Source: an uncultured bacterium
GTDB taxonomy: Bacteria > Verrucomicrobiota > Lentisphaeria > Oligosphaerales > Oligosphaeraceae
Assembly: GCA_900548225.1 (NCBI GenBank)
Contig: URJM01000079.1
Coordinates: 1 to 8,374 of the forward strand
Length of the DNA: 8,374 bases
Reading direction: 5' to 3'
A model generated the notes under the pieces. The model ran no database searches. It was not told the origin of the DNA and saw nothing but the letters and a program-made list of their open reading frames with translations. Both the position numbers and the translations under genes were made by a program. Below, one piece after another: positions 1-6,003 of this stretch (positions are counted from its first letter, which is position 1; the number at the start of each line of letters is the position of its first letter).

Positions 1-136
1 GCTTCAGGTTGTTGGTGCAGCTGATGGCGCGGGCCTTCTCGCGGGCCTTGGAGAGCGCGGGCAGCAGCATGGAGGCCAGGATTGCGATGATGGCAATGAC
101 GACCAGGAGCTCAATGAGGGTGAAGGTTCTCTTCAT
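1..136 (-). CDS. Prepilin-type N-terminal domain protein (pseudopilin-like), partial: C-terminal part outside window
   Basis: Only the first 45 codons lie in the window; the gene continues beyond position 1. It encodes a type IV prepilin/pseudopilin leader: a very short basic head (MKRT), then FTLIELLVV and a hydrophobic helix ending ASMLLPALSKAREKARA. In this family prepilin peptidase removes the head before Phe5, and the helix anchors the protein in the inner membrane or packs it into a pseudopilus. The ATG at 136 is preceded by AAAGGA about 8 nt upstream. The DNA is nearly identical to the start of the next gene at an offset of exactly 1120 bp, so this is a recent tandem paralogue. Promoter candidate at 208-236. 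Function of the variable C-terminal part cannot be judged here. Confidence 0.85.
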   Translation of the reverse strand, partial: MKRTFTLIELLVVIAIIAILASMLLPALSKAREKARAISCTNNLK

Positions 137-207
137 TACGTCCGTCCTTTGTTCTTTTGAGGTGGATTGCATAGTATACATCTACCGAAGTATGCATGAC
201 CAATTCC

Positions 208-236
208 ATTGTATGAAAAACACAGCCGAATGTCAA
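208..236 (-). promoter_or_regulatory. Sigma70-like promoter of the first (partial) prepilin gene
   Basis: On the minus strand TTGACA (231-236) is followed after 17 nt by TACAAT (208-213), a near-consensus sigma70 pair. Predicted transcription starts near 201, giving a leader of about 65 nt before the ATG at 136. The same -35 and upstream block recur before the second gene (see 1327-1355), and this conservation supports function. Not experimentally tested. Confidence 0.65.
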
Positions 237-264
237 GTCATCCGAATACTAAAACAATCCATTC
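218..264. repeat. Duplicated promoter-upstream block, copy A (pairs with 1337-1383)
   Basis: A 47-nt stretch matches 1337-1383 with only 3 mismatches. It covers the -35 hexamer, part of the spacer and an A/T-rich stretch upstream of the -35 that could act as an UP-like element. It shows that the tandem duplication of the prepilin gene included its promoter region. The third gene (start 2367) has no such block upstream. Confidence 0.8.
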
Positions 265-332
265 CCCGGGAGGGAGGCGTTTCTCGCCGTGGGATTCGCT
301 CGCAGTGAAGCCTCGACGAGGGCACGTTCCCC

Positions 333-370
333 TAAAAGAGAACGCGGCGACGTGGATGCCACGCCGCCGC
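333..370 (-). terminator. Hairpin terminator after the second prepilin gene
   Basis: Positions 344-349 pair with 365-370 (GCGGCG/CGCCGC) and 351-355 with 359-363 (CGTGG/CCACG). There is one A/C mismatch and a 3-nt loop, giving an 11-bp GC-rich stem. In the minus-strand transcript it starts about 26 nt after the TAA at 396 and is followed by TTCTCTTTTA, a broken U-rich tract. It therefore looks like an intrinsic terminator. A related hairpin with a different outer stem follows the third gene at 1462-1496. Confidence 0.6.
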
Positions 371-395
371 ATTCCTTTCAGCTATTTCGCCAGGT

Positions 396-1256
396 TTATC
401 TCATTTCGCCGCCAGGCATGTTGACGCCGGGGTACCAGTAGTAGTCCGTGCAGAAGTAGAACTCGTTGCCGACGCTGGAGTTCCTCTTCTGGGATTTGTC
501 ATAGCCGACTGCTTCCACGTGTCCGTCGGTGAAGGAGAGATTGATCTGTCTGCCGTGACGGAAGTATGGAAGCTTGATGTCGGTTGGATAGCGTGCGCAG
601 GTGGCCACCAGGGTCTTGACATTGGCGTCTCCGGAGACCACAATGCGCGTTCCATCGAGGAGGTTGACGTGGATGGAGGCATACTTGATGGAGGAGACGC
701 GGTGCCATGTGGAGGCCTTGGTGGAGTTGATTGACGTATCCTGATCGTACTGGTGCATCCAGCCTTGTTTATAGAGGGTGAGGGAGTGTCCCATGCCCAC
801 GTTGGCCTGGTAGGAGATGTTGCCCATGACGCGGTCGTCCATCGTGGCGCTTGGGCAGGAGAGGACCTTGTGCCAGCTTGACTTGTCAACACCATTTGAC
901 TCTATGTGGGCCAGGGGGTCCTTCTTCAGCCATTCTGCGCCGGGCATGGGCGTGCCGGGGATGAGGGGATTCAACGAGAACCAGTAATAGGCATCCCCCA
1001 GGGTGATGTTGTCACCGCCCGGGGTATACGGATTGCTATTGGGCTCGTTGATGCGGAAAGCGATTGGGGGCAGGTAGTCGTCATAGTCGTTGGCATAGAG
1101 GAGGTTGCCAAGCTGCAACTGCTTCAGGTTGTTGGTGCAGCTGATGGCGCGAGCCTTCTCCCGGGCCTTGGAGAGCGCGGGCAGCAGCATGGAGGCCAGG
1201 ATTGCGATGATCGCAATGACCACAAGCAACTCGATGAGGGTAAAGGTTCTCTTCAT
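396..1256 (-). CDS. Prepilin-type pseudopilin with H-X9-DG domain (286 aa)
   Basis: Complete gene of 286 residues. Residues 1-4 (MKRT) are the leader; FTLIELLVV begins at Phe5 with the conserved Glu at position 5 of the mature protein; the hydrophobic helix runs to about residue 27 and continues as a charged amphipathic segment (SKAREKARA). The globular part ends with H234-x9-D244-G245, the signature of the prepilin-type processing-associated H-X9-DG domain. The residue before the cleavage point is Thr rather than the classical Gly. I chose ATG 1256, not the longer open frame to 1355, because the leader must be short and AAGGA lies 9 nt upstream. Own promoter at 1327-1355 and terminator at 333-370. 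Likely exported and membrane-anchored or pseudopilus-associated; the exact role is unknown. The next gene is a close paralogue. Confidence 0.92.
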   Translation of the reverse strand: MKRTFTLIELLVVIAIIAILASMLLPALSKAREKARAISCTNNLKQLQLGNLLYANDYDDYLPPIAFRINEPNSNPYTPGGDNITLGDAYYWFSLNPLIPGTPMPGAEWLKKDPLAHIESNGVDKSSWHKVLSCPSATMDDRVMGNISYQANVGMGHSLTLYKQGWMHQYDQDTSINSTKASTWHRVSSIKYASIHVNLLDGTRIVVSGDANVKTLVATCARYPTDIKLPYFRHGRQINLSFTDGHVEAVGYDKSQKRNSSVGNEFYFCTDYYWYPGVNMPGGEMR

Positions 1257-1326
1257 GATGTCAATTCCTTGTTCTCTCTGGGGTGGGTTATGCAATAATG
1301 CCACTATCAGCGTATGCCCAATCCTT

Positions 1327-1355
1327 ATTGTCCGCAAAACACAGCCGGATGTCAA
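1327..1355 (-). promoter_or_regulatory. Sigma70-like promoter of the second prepilin gene
   Basis: On the minus strand TTGACA (1350-1355) and GACAAT (1327-1332) are 17 nt apart, placing the start of transcription about 65 nt before the ATG at 1256. It is homologous to the promoter at 208-236, with the -35 identical and the -10 changed at one base. Confidence 0.6.
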
Positions 1356-1383
1356 GTCATACGAATGCTAAAACAATCCATTC
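1337..1383. repeat. Duplicated promoter-upstream block, copy B (pairs with 218-264)
   Basis: This is the second copy of the 47-nt block described at 218-264, at an offset of 1119 bp with 3 mismatches. It ends inside the -35 to -10 spacer of the promoter for the second prepilin gene. Confidence 0.8.
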
Positions 1384-1405
1384 TCCAGGAGGGGAGACCT
1401 TCTCG

Positions 1406-1424
1406 CCGTGGGATTCGCCCACGG
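1406..1424. other. Perfect 7-bp inverted repeat in the prepilin spacer
   Basis: CCGTGGG (1406-1412) and CCCACGG (1418-1424) can form a 7-bp hairpin with the 5-nt loop ATTCG. It lies between the terminator of the third gene and the promoter of the second. The homologous place in the other spacer (about 287-306) keeps the left arm and the loop, but the right arm has decayed. It may be part of an older terminator or operator; no T-run follows it on either strand. Confidence 0.35.
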
Positions 1425-1452
1425 TGAAGCTTCGACGAGGGTATGCTCCCCC

Positions 1453-1496
1453 CTAAAATGGGAGTGCGGTGCCGTGGATGCCACGACTCCGCACTC
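1453..1496 (-). terminator. Hairpin terminator after the third prepilin gene
   Basis: GAGTGCGG (1462-1469) pairs with CCGCACTC (1489-1496), and CGTGG (1473-1477) with CCACG (1481-1485). They are separated by a 3x3 internal loop and closed by a 3-nt loop. In the minus-strand transcript the hairpin starts about 22 nt after the TAG at 1519 and is followed by CATTTTAGG, a short T-run. The inner stem and loop equal those of the hairpin at 344-370. The outer stem differs in sequence but is still paired, which suggests selection on structure. Confidence 0.6.
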
Positions 1497-1518
1497 TGTT
1501 CAGTTGCCTATCCTTCAA

Positions 1519-2367
1519 CTACCTCTTTTCGCCGCCGGGCATATTGATGCCAGGGTACCAGTAGTAGTCGGTGCAGAGGTAGAATTCGTCGCCGTTGTCG
1601 TGGTTCCTCTTCTGGGACTTGTCGTAGTTGACTGCCTCCACGTGTCCGTCGGTGAATGAGAGATTTGCATTCAGGCCGTGGCGGAAATATGGCAGACCGA
1701 TGTCGGAGAGATAGCGTGTGCAGGTGGCGGGCATTGTGCCGAAGGAATAGGGCATCTTAAGTCCGTCGACATAGTTGACGTGGATGGAGGCGTACTTGAT
1801 GGAGGAGACGCGGTGCCATGTAGCGGCCTTGGCGCCGTAGATTGACGAATCGCCAATGCTCTGGTGCATCCAGGTGCAGCCCTGGATATAGAGGGAGTGG
1901 CTCATGCCCACGTTGGCCTGGTAGGCGATGTTACCCATGACGCGTTCGCTCTTTGCGGCGCTGGGGCACAGGAGCACCTTGTGCCAGCTTGACTTGTCCT
2001 CCTTGTCCTGCTCGATATAGGCCAGGGGATCCTTCTTCAGCCATTCTGCGCCGGGCATTGGGGTGCCGGGGATGATGGGGTTCAGGGTGAACCAGAAGAA
2101 GATGTCGCCCATGGTGATGTTGTCGCCGTATGTCCCCCAGGGGTTTGACGCGGGTTCGTTGATACGGAAGGCGATTGGGGGCAAGTAGTCATCGTAGTCG
2201 TTGGCATAGAGGAGATTGCCTAGCTGGATCTGCTTCATGTTGTTGGTGCAGCTGATGGCGCGGGCCTTCTCGCGTGCCTTGGAGAGCGCGGGCAGCAGCA
2301 TGGAGGCCAGGATTGCGATGATGGCAATCACCACAAGCAACTCGATGAGGGTAAAGGATTTCTTCAT
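1519..2367 (-). CDS. Prepilin-type pseudopilin with H-X9-DG domain (282 aa)
   Basis: Paralogue of the gene at 396-1256. Residues 1-4 (MKKS) form the leader, followed by FTLIELLVV, a hydrophobic helix to about residue 27 and the charged SKAREKARA segment. The conserved C-terminal signature is H230-x9-D240-G241. The last ~40 residues (from SFTDGHVEAV to MPGGEKR) are almost the same as in the neighbour, while short segments around residues 75-95, 117-142, 158-182 and 199-223 differ in sequence and length. Ser replaces Gly before the predicted cleavage site. The start is ATG 2367; GGAG lies 12 nt upstream, a rather long spacing. The open frame extends to 2463, but that extension would bury the leader. 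Own promoter at 2479-2507, unlike those of the other two. Role unknown beyond membrane-anchored pilin-like export. Confidence 0.92.
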   Translation of the reverse strand: MKKSFTLIELLVVIAIIAILASMLLPALSKAREKARAISCTNNMKQIQLGNLLYANDYDDYLPPIAFRINEPASNPWGTYGDNITMGDIFFWFTLNPIIPGTPMPGAEWLKKDPLAYIEQDKEDKSSWHKVLLCPSAAKSERVMGNIAYQANVGMSHSLYIQGCTWMHQSIGDSSIYGAKAATWHRVSSIKYASIHVNYVDGLKMPYSFGTMPATCTRYLSDIGLPYFRHGLNANLSFTDGHVEAVNYDKSQKRNHDNGDEFYLCTDYYWYPGINMPGGEKR

Positions 2368-2706
2368 TTTGACAAATGACTCCAATGGAAATGAATCAAT
2401 GACTATTCTGGGGAAACAACTTGAAAAACCTGGAAAGGGGATGGCGAAAAAGGCGGTCGCCAAATCAGCCGTATTACTATTATCTGCAAAGATTCATGGG
2501 AAAACAAGTGTTTTTGGACAAAAAAGCGGTTTTTCGTGGATTTCGGGGGAAAGGCAACGAAATCTGGTAGCCTGCCCCGTGGCATCGCCTTGAAACAGAT
2601 TGGAGGTTTCCTTCCCGCGTTATTAAATTAGGGGTGGTTGTACCGCAGTTCGCGGCTTGTCGCGTTTGTCTCCGCCCACACTTGGCTTGCTTCTGTCTTT
2701 GCATCT
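2368..2706. other. Divergent intergenic region between prepilin array and uxaBA
   Basis: I see no credible gene in these 339 bp; short open frames on both strands lack ribosome-binding sites and recognisable content. It must hold the promoter of the third prepilin gene (candidate at 2479-2507, minus) and that of uxaBA (plus). For uxaBA the best pair I find is TTGGAG (2600-2605) and TTAAAT (2623-2628), 17 nt apart, which is weak. An activator-dependent promoter would fit an inducible sugar-acid operon. Poly-A and poly-T tracts occur around 2500-2536. Confidence 0.5.
2479..2507 (-). promoter_or_regulatory. Sigma70-like promoter of the third prepilin gene
   Basis: On the minus strand TTGTTT (2502-2507) is followed after 17 nt by GATAAT (2479-2484). 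Predicted leader about 105 nt, longer than for the other two prepilin genes. It is not homologous to their promoters, suggesting that this gene was outside the duplicated promoter unit. Confidence 0.5.
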
Positions 2707-4017
2707 ATGGAATTACTCAGGCGTTCTGCACCACTTGCCCGTCCCGTCAAAGTCCTCCAGTTTGGCGAGGGGAATTTCATCCGTGCCTTTCTTGACTGGC
2801 TGGTCGAGCGCATGAACCGCGTCTCAGGCTTTGACGGTGCGGTTCAGATTGTCAAGCCCCGCGGCGGCATTGAGACCTGCCGACGGGTCAACGACCAGGA
2901 TGGCTTGTACCACATTGTCCAGCGTGGCGTCCTTGACGGGAAGCCTGTGGAGTCCATTGAATTGGTGGAGTGCGTGAAGGGGTGCCTGGACCCCGTCGCA
3001 GAGTGGGAGTCCGTCCTGGCGACTGCGCGTCTTCCCGAATTGCGCTTTGTCTTCTCCAACACCACGGAGGCTGGCATCGAGTATCGTGCGGGGGAGGACA
3101 CCTTTCCTTCCAAGGTGGCGAGGTTGCTGGCGGCGCGTTGCGAGGCTGGCCTTCCCGGCCTGGTCTTCCTGCCCTGCGAACTCATCGAGGCAAACGGCGA
3201 CAGACTCCGCGAATGCGTGCTGAAGTATCTTTCTGGGGAGCCCTCCGTGGCGGAATATGTGGAACGCAAATGCGTATTCTGCAATACCCTTGTGGACAGG
3301 ATTGTCTCGGGGTTCCCCCAGAAGGATTGCGGACGTTATTTCCGGCAGCTTGGGGCTGAGGACCGGCTTATGGTCTGCGGCGAACCCTTCTTTTTCCTTG
3401 CAATCCAGGGTCCGGAGTGGCTGTCGAAGGAGCTGCCCTTTGAGAAGACGGGGCTGGATGTCCGCCTGGTCAAGGACCTGGCTCCCTACCGCACCCGCAA
3501 GGTGCGGTTCCTGAACGGCGCACATACATCAAGCGTCCTGGGGGCGCATCTGGCAGGACTGACATACGTGGACGAGATGGTCCGGGACGAGAGGTTCGGT
3601 GCATTCCTGCGCCGGGTTCTCTTCGAGGAGGTGATGCCGACCGTGCGTCTGCCCGAAGATGAGAAGAAATCCTACGCCCAGGCGGTGCTGGAGCGCTTTG
3701 CAAACCCATTCGCGGAACACCGGCTTCTCTCCATCGCCCTGAACTCCGTCTCAAAGTGGCGCGTGAGAGTCCTGCCGACCCTCCTGGACTACACGGCGCT
3801 CTTCGGAAAGCTGCCCCCGTGTCTGACAAAGTCAATGTCATATCTCATAGACTTCTACCGCACATGCCCATTCCAGGATACGCCACAGGTGGCGGCCTTC
3901 TTTGAGAGACGCCCGGGCACTGCGGAAATCCTCGGGAACACGGAGTTCTGGGGCATGGACCTGAATGGCATCCCCGGCTTCACACAGGCAGTAGCGGAGG
4001 GGCTGGAACACTCATGA
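2707..4017 (+). CDS. uxaB: Tagaturonate reductase (altronate oxidoreductase), 436 aa
   Basis: NAD-dependent cytoplasmic enzyme of the mannitol dehydrogenase family that reduces D-tagaturonate to D-altronate, the second step of D-galacturonate breakdown. The N-terminal nucleotide-binding domain starts with VLQFGEGNFIRAFLDW (residues 17-32), typical of UxaB. FSNTTEAGI lies at 116-124, LPCELIEANGD at 155-165 and CNTLVDRIVSGFP at 192-204. The active-site signature K265-x4-N270-x2-H273 in RKVRFLNGAHT has the spacing of the catalytic Lys/Asn/His of polyol dehydrogenases. The C-terminus matches the end of E. coli UxaB, as I remember it, so the gene is complete though shorter (E. coli about 483 aa). 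ATG 2707 fits the family start; a TTG at 2638 would add 23 unrelated residues. No clear ribosome-binding site precedes the ATG. Its stop overlaps the uxaA start. Confidence 0.93.
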   Translation: MELLRRSAPLARPVKVLQFGEGNFIRAFLDWLVERMNRVSGFDGAVQIVKPRGGIETCRRVNDQDGLYHIVQRGVLDGKPVESIELVECVKGCLDPVAEWESVLATARLPELRFVFSNTTEAGIEYRAGEDTFPSKVARLLAARCEAGLPGLVFLPCELIEANGDRLRECVLKYLSGEPSVAEYVERKCVFCNTLVDRIVSGFPQKDCGRYFRQLGAEDRLMVCGEPFFFLAIQGPEWLSKELPFEKTGLDVRLVKDLAPYRTRKVRFLNGAHTSSVLGAHLAGLTYVDEMVRDERFGAFLRRVLFEEVMPTVRLPEDEKKSYAQAVLERFANPFAEHRLLSIALNSVSKWRVRVLPTLLDYTALFGKLPPCLTKSMSYLIDFYRTCPFQDTPQVAAFFERRPGTAEILGNTEFWGMDLNGIPGFTQAVAEGLEHS

Positions 4018-5366
4018 TCATCCATCCAAAGGACAATGTGGAAGTCGGGGAGGACGGACACAAGTATGCGCGGTGCCCGATTGCGCAGGGCGACGACATC
4101 GTGAAATACGGCATGCCAATCGGACACGCCACAGCCCCCATCGCCCAGGGGGAGCATGTCCACTGCAACAACGTGGCGACCAACCTGAAGGGGAAATTGG
4201 AATACGAATACCACCCGGATTTCACCCCCGTGGAAGTCCATTGCACCCGCACATTCCAGGGATACCGGCGCAAGGACGGGCAGGTCGGCGTGCGCAACGA
4301 CCTCTGGGTCATCCCGACAGTGGGATGCGTCAACGCCCTGGCACGGCAGCTGGCTGCGGAAGTCGGTGGAGTCGCACTCTGCCACCCATACGGTTGCTCC
4401 CAGCTGGGGAGGGACCACGAGATGACGGCAGACCTGCTGGCGTCGCTTGTGCGCCATCCAAATGCCGGCGGCGTGCTGGTGCTGGGGCTTGGCTGCGAAA
4501 ACAATACGATGGAGAGCTTTCGGCGGCGCCTGGGGGATGTCTCCGACTTGAATGTCCGCTTTCTCGTGGCGCAGGATGTCCAGGACGAGGTCGCGGAGGG
4601 GCGGCGGTTGCTGGCGGAGCTCCAGGCGGGGAGACCAGCCCGGCGCACGGAAATACCCGTTTCACAACTGCGGGTCGGACTGAAATGCGGAGGATCCGAC
4701 GGCTTTTCCGGACTGACCGCAAATCCCCTCGTGGGACGGTTCTCCGACTGGCTCGTCGCCCAGGGGGGCACCACGGTGCTGACGGAGGTGCCGGAAATGT
4801 TCGGCGCGGAGACGCTCCTCATGAACCGATGCATTGACCGACGGGTATTCGAAAAGTGCGCGGCCATGGTCAACGGCTTCAAAGGCTACTTCCTGAAACA
4901 CGGCGAGCCCGTGGGGGAAAACCCCTCCCCCGGAAACAAGGCGGGAGGAATCACCACGCTCGAGGAAAAGTCGCTGGGATGCGTCCAGAAGGGCGGCTTC
5001 TCGCCAGTGGTGGATGTGCTGGAATACGCCCGGAGGATAGAGACCAATGGACTGAATCTCCTCTGCGCCCCGGGAAACGACCTGGTCTCGTCCACGGCAT
5101 TGGCCGCCGCAGGATGCCACCTCGTAATATTCACCACGGGAAGGGGGACGCCTTTCGGAACGGTCGTCCCGACTGTCAAGGTCGCAACCAATCACTCCCT
5201 CGCACAGAAAAAACCACACTGGATCGACTGGGATGCCATGGCAAACCCAAATGTCGAGGAGTTCCTGGAAACCGTCCTGACAATCGCGTCGGGAGAAACG
5301 CGCGCACGCAACGAAGTCAACCACTGCCAGGAAATCGCAATCTTCAAAGACGGCATCACGCTCTGA
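4014..5366 (+). CDS. uxaA: Altronate dehydratase, 450 aa
   Basis: Metal-dependent cytoplasmic dehydratase of the UxaA/GarD family converting D-altronate to 2-keto-3-deoxy-D-gluconate. The N-terminal SAF-like domain (about residues 1-55) contains DIVKYGMPIGHA and QGEHVHCNN. The catalytic part has VGVRNDLWVIPTVGCVN (91-107), HPYGCSQLGRDH (124-135), GLGCENN (158-164), GLKCGGSDGFSGLTANP (222-238), TEVPEMFGAE (257-266), ENPSPGNKAGGITTLEEKS (302-320) and TGRGTPFG (375-382), all hallmark segments. Several conserved Cys and His residues could serve the metal site. It is about 45 residues shorter than E. coli UxaA; roughly 25 of these appear to be missing inside the SAF domain, between DNVEV and GEDGHK. 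Translation is coupled to uxaB by an ATGA overlap (4014-4017). No isomerase gene (uxaC) or regulator is in view. I see no convincing terminator downstream. Confidence 0.94.
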   Translation: MIIHPKDNVEVGEDGHKYARCPIAQGDDIVKYGMPIGHATAPIAQGEHVHCNNVATNLKGKLEYEYHPDFTPVEVHCTRTFQGYRRKDGQVGVRNDLWVIPTVGCVNALARQLAAEVGGVALCHPYGCSQLGRDHEMTADLLASLVRHPNAGGVLVLGLGCENNTMESFRRRLGDVSDLNVRFLVAQDVQDEVAEGRRLLAELQAGRPARRTEIPVSQLRVGLKCGGSDGFSGLTANPLVGRFSDWLVAQGGTTVLTEVPEMFGAETLLMNRCIDRRVFEKCAAMVNGFKGYFLKHGEPVGENPSPGNKAGGITTLEEKSLGCVQKGGFSPVVDVLEYARRIETNGLNLLCAPGNDLVSSTALAAAGCHLVIFTTGRGTPFGTVVPTVKVATNHSLAQKKPHWIDWDAMANPNVEEFLETVLTIASGETRARNEVNHCQEIAIFKDGITL

Positions 5367-5383
5367 AGAATAGAAAAGGACGG

Positions 5384-5717
5384 CACGAACCACGAAAAAA
5401 TGTAGATGGTGTGTGTTTTGAACCACGAAAAACACGAAACACACGAAAGAGATAGCAGGAGGAGAGTAAGAACCACGAATGAACACGAATGAACACGAAT
5501 ATCAAAAGAATTATTTCCCACGAAAAAACACAAAAAAGATAGCAGGGAGAGAGAGTAAGAACCACGAATGAACACGAATGGACACGAATAGGAAAAGAAG
5601 GATTTAACCACGAAAAACACGAAACACACGAAAAGATAGCAAGGGGAGAGTAAGAACCACGAATGAACACGAAAAATATTTAGATAGCGTGTTTTTTGGA
5701 TCACGAATGCACACGAA
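5384..5717. repeat. Composite CACGAA repeat array (19 exact copies)
   Basis: Nineteen exact CACGAA hexamers occur in 334 bp, in two phases. In one block they are 9 nt apart (5424, 5433, 5442 and again 5609, 5618, 5627). In the other they are 10 nt apart, as CACGAATGAA or CACGAATGGA (5474, 5484, 5494; 5563, 5573, 5583; 5658, 5668; 5702, 5712). A linker of the type GATAGCAGGGAGAGAGTAAG joins a 9-nt block to a 10-nt block, giving three higher-order units 87-97 bp apart (linkers at 5451, 5538 and 5635). A GAAAAAATGTAGAT-like flank occurs near both ends (5394 and 5725, with a variant near 5671). Such repeats are common between genes in related phyla, to my recollection; their function is unknown. 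Confidence 0.9.
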
Positions 5718-5889
5718 TGGACCCGAAAAAATGTAGATAGTGTATTTCGTGGCTCCACACCTGTATTTTGTGACTCAAAAACTATCCTTGCCACGGCAAA
5801 CGGGAAGCCTCCTGCGAAAAGGCGAACGGAGTAGAAAAAGTGTCTTGGCATATTATATTTTTGCTATTCTCGTTGATTCTTCTCTATTT

Positions 5890-5917
5890 TTGACAAAATA
5901 AAACATTTTACTATGAT
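5890..5917 (+). promoter_or_regulatory. Sigma70-like promoter of the restriction-modification operon
   Basis: TTGACA (5890-5895) and TATGAT (5912-5917) are 16 nt apart in AT-rich DNA. This would start a transcript near 5924 with a leader of about 80 nt before the endonuclease ATG at 6004. It is the strongest plus-strand promoter match upstream of the operon. Confidence 0.65.
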
Positions 5918-5987
5918 TATTTCATTTGCCACTGAAAACCATAGTAAGATTTGCAAGAGGTCAGGTCTGCCAGCCCATAAACACAAC

Positions 5988-5992
5988 AGGAG
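5988..5992 (+). promoter_or_regulatory. Ribosome binding site deciding the endonuclease start
   Basis: AGGAG lies 11 nt before the ATG at 6004, a slightly long but usable spacing. It supports 6004 over the TTG at 5926, which has no such site and sits almost at the predicted transcription start. Confidence 0.6.
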
Positions 5993-6003
5993 TATATGCT
6001 AGC

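Larger units (their letters stand above)
5367..6003. other. Repeat-bearing intergenic region between uxaA and the restriction operon
   Basis: I see no credible gene in this 637-bp stretch. It holds the CACGAA array (5384-5717), a related tail up to about 5760, a mixed-sequence segment (5760-5850), then AT-rich DNA with the promoter of the restriction operon (5890-5917) and its leader. Minus-strand open frames here translate the repeat into Phe/Ser/Val-rich low-complexity strings and one runs deep into uxaA antisense, so they are not genes. No clear terminator for uxaBA was found; a TTGCC/GGCAA inverted repeat near 5789-5800 has a loop too small to be one. Confidence 0.7.

Noticed and set aside
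401..895. 164-codon minus-strand frame inside the second prepilin gene
   Set aside because: It is out of frame with the recognisable pseudopilin and rich in Ser/Thr/Pro, as expected of a shadow frame.
2400..2640. Small RNA or riboswitch upstream of uxaB
   Set aside because: I found no stable conserved-looking fold or family signature, only poly-A/T tracts and a weak promoter match.
2638..2706. TTG start at 2638 extending uxaB by 23 residues
   Set aside because: The extension has no family counterpart, and the ATG at 2707 gives the expected N-terminus shortly before QFGEGNFIRAF.
3980..4882. 300-codon minus-strand open frame opposite uxaA, and similar long frames opposite uxaB
   Set aside because: They are antisense shadows in G+C-rich coding DNA with Ser/Arg/Pro-rich, unrecognisable products; the plus-strand proteins match known enzymes along their whole length.
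5384..5717. Possible CRISPR array or replication iterons
   Set aside because: Motifs are only 9-10 nt apart with no unique spacers of constant length, no cas genes and no rep gene or AT-rich origin module nearby.
5192..5851. 219-codon minus-strand open frame (and shorter ones) rich in Phe, Ser and Val
   Set aside because: It is a translation of the CACGAA repeats and runs antisense into uxaA; low-complexity content and no ribosome-binding site.
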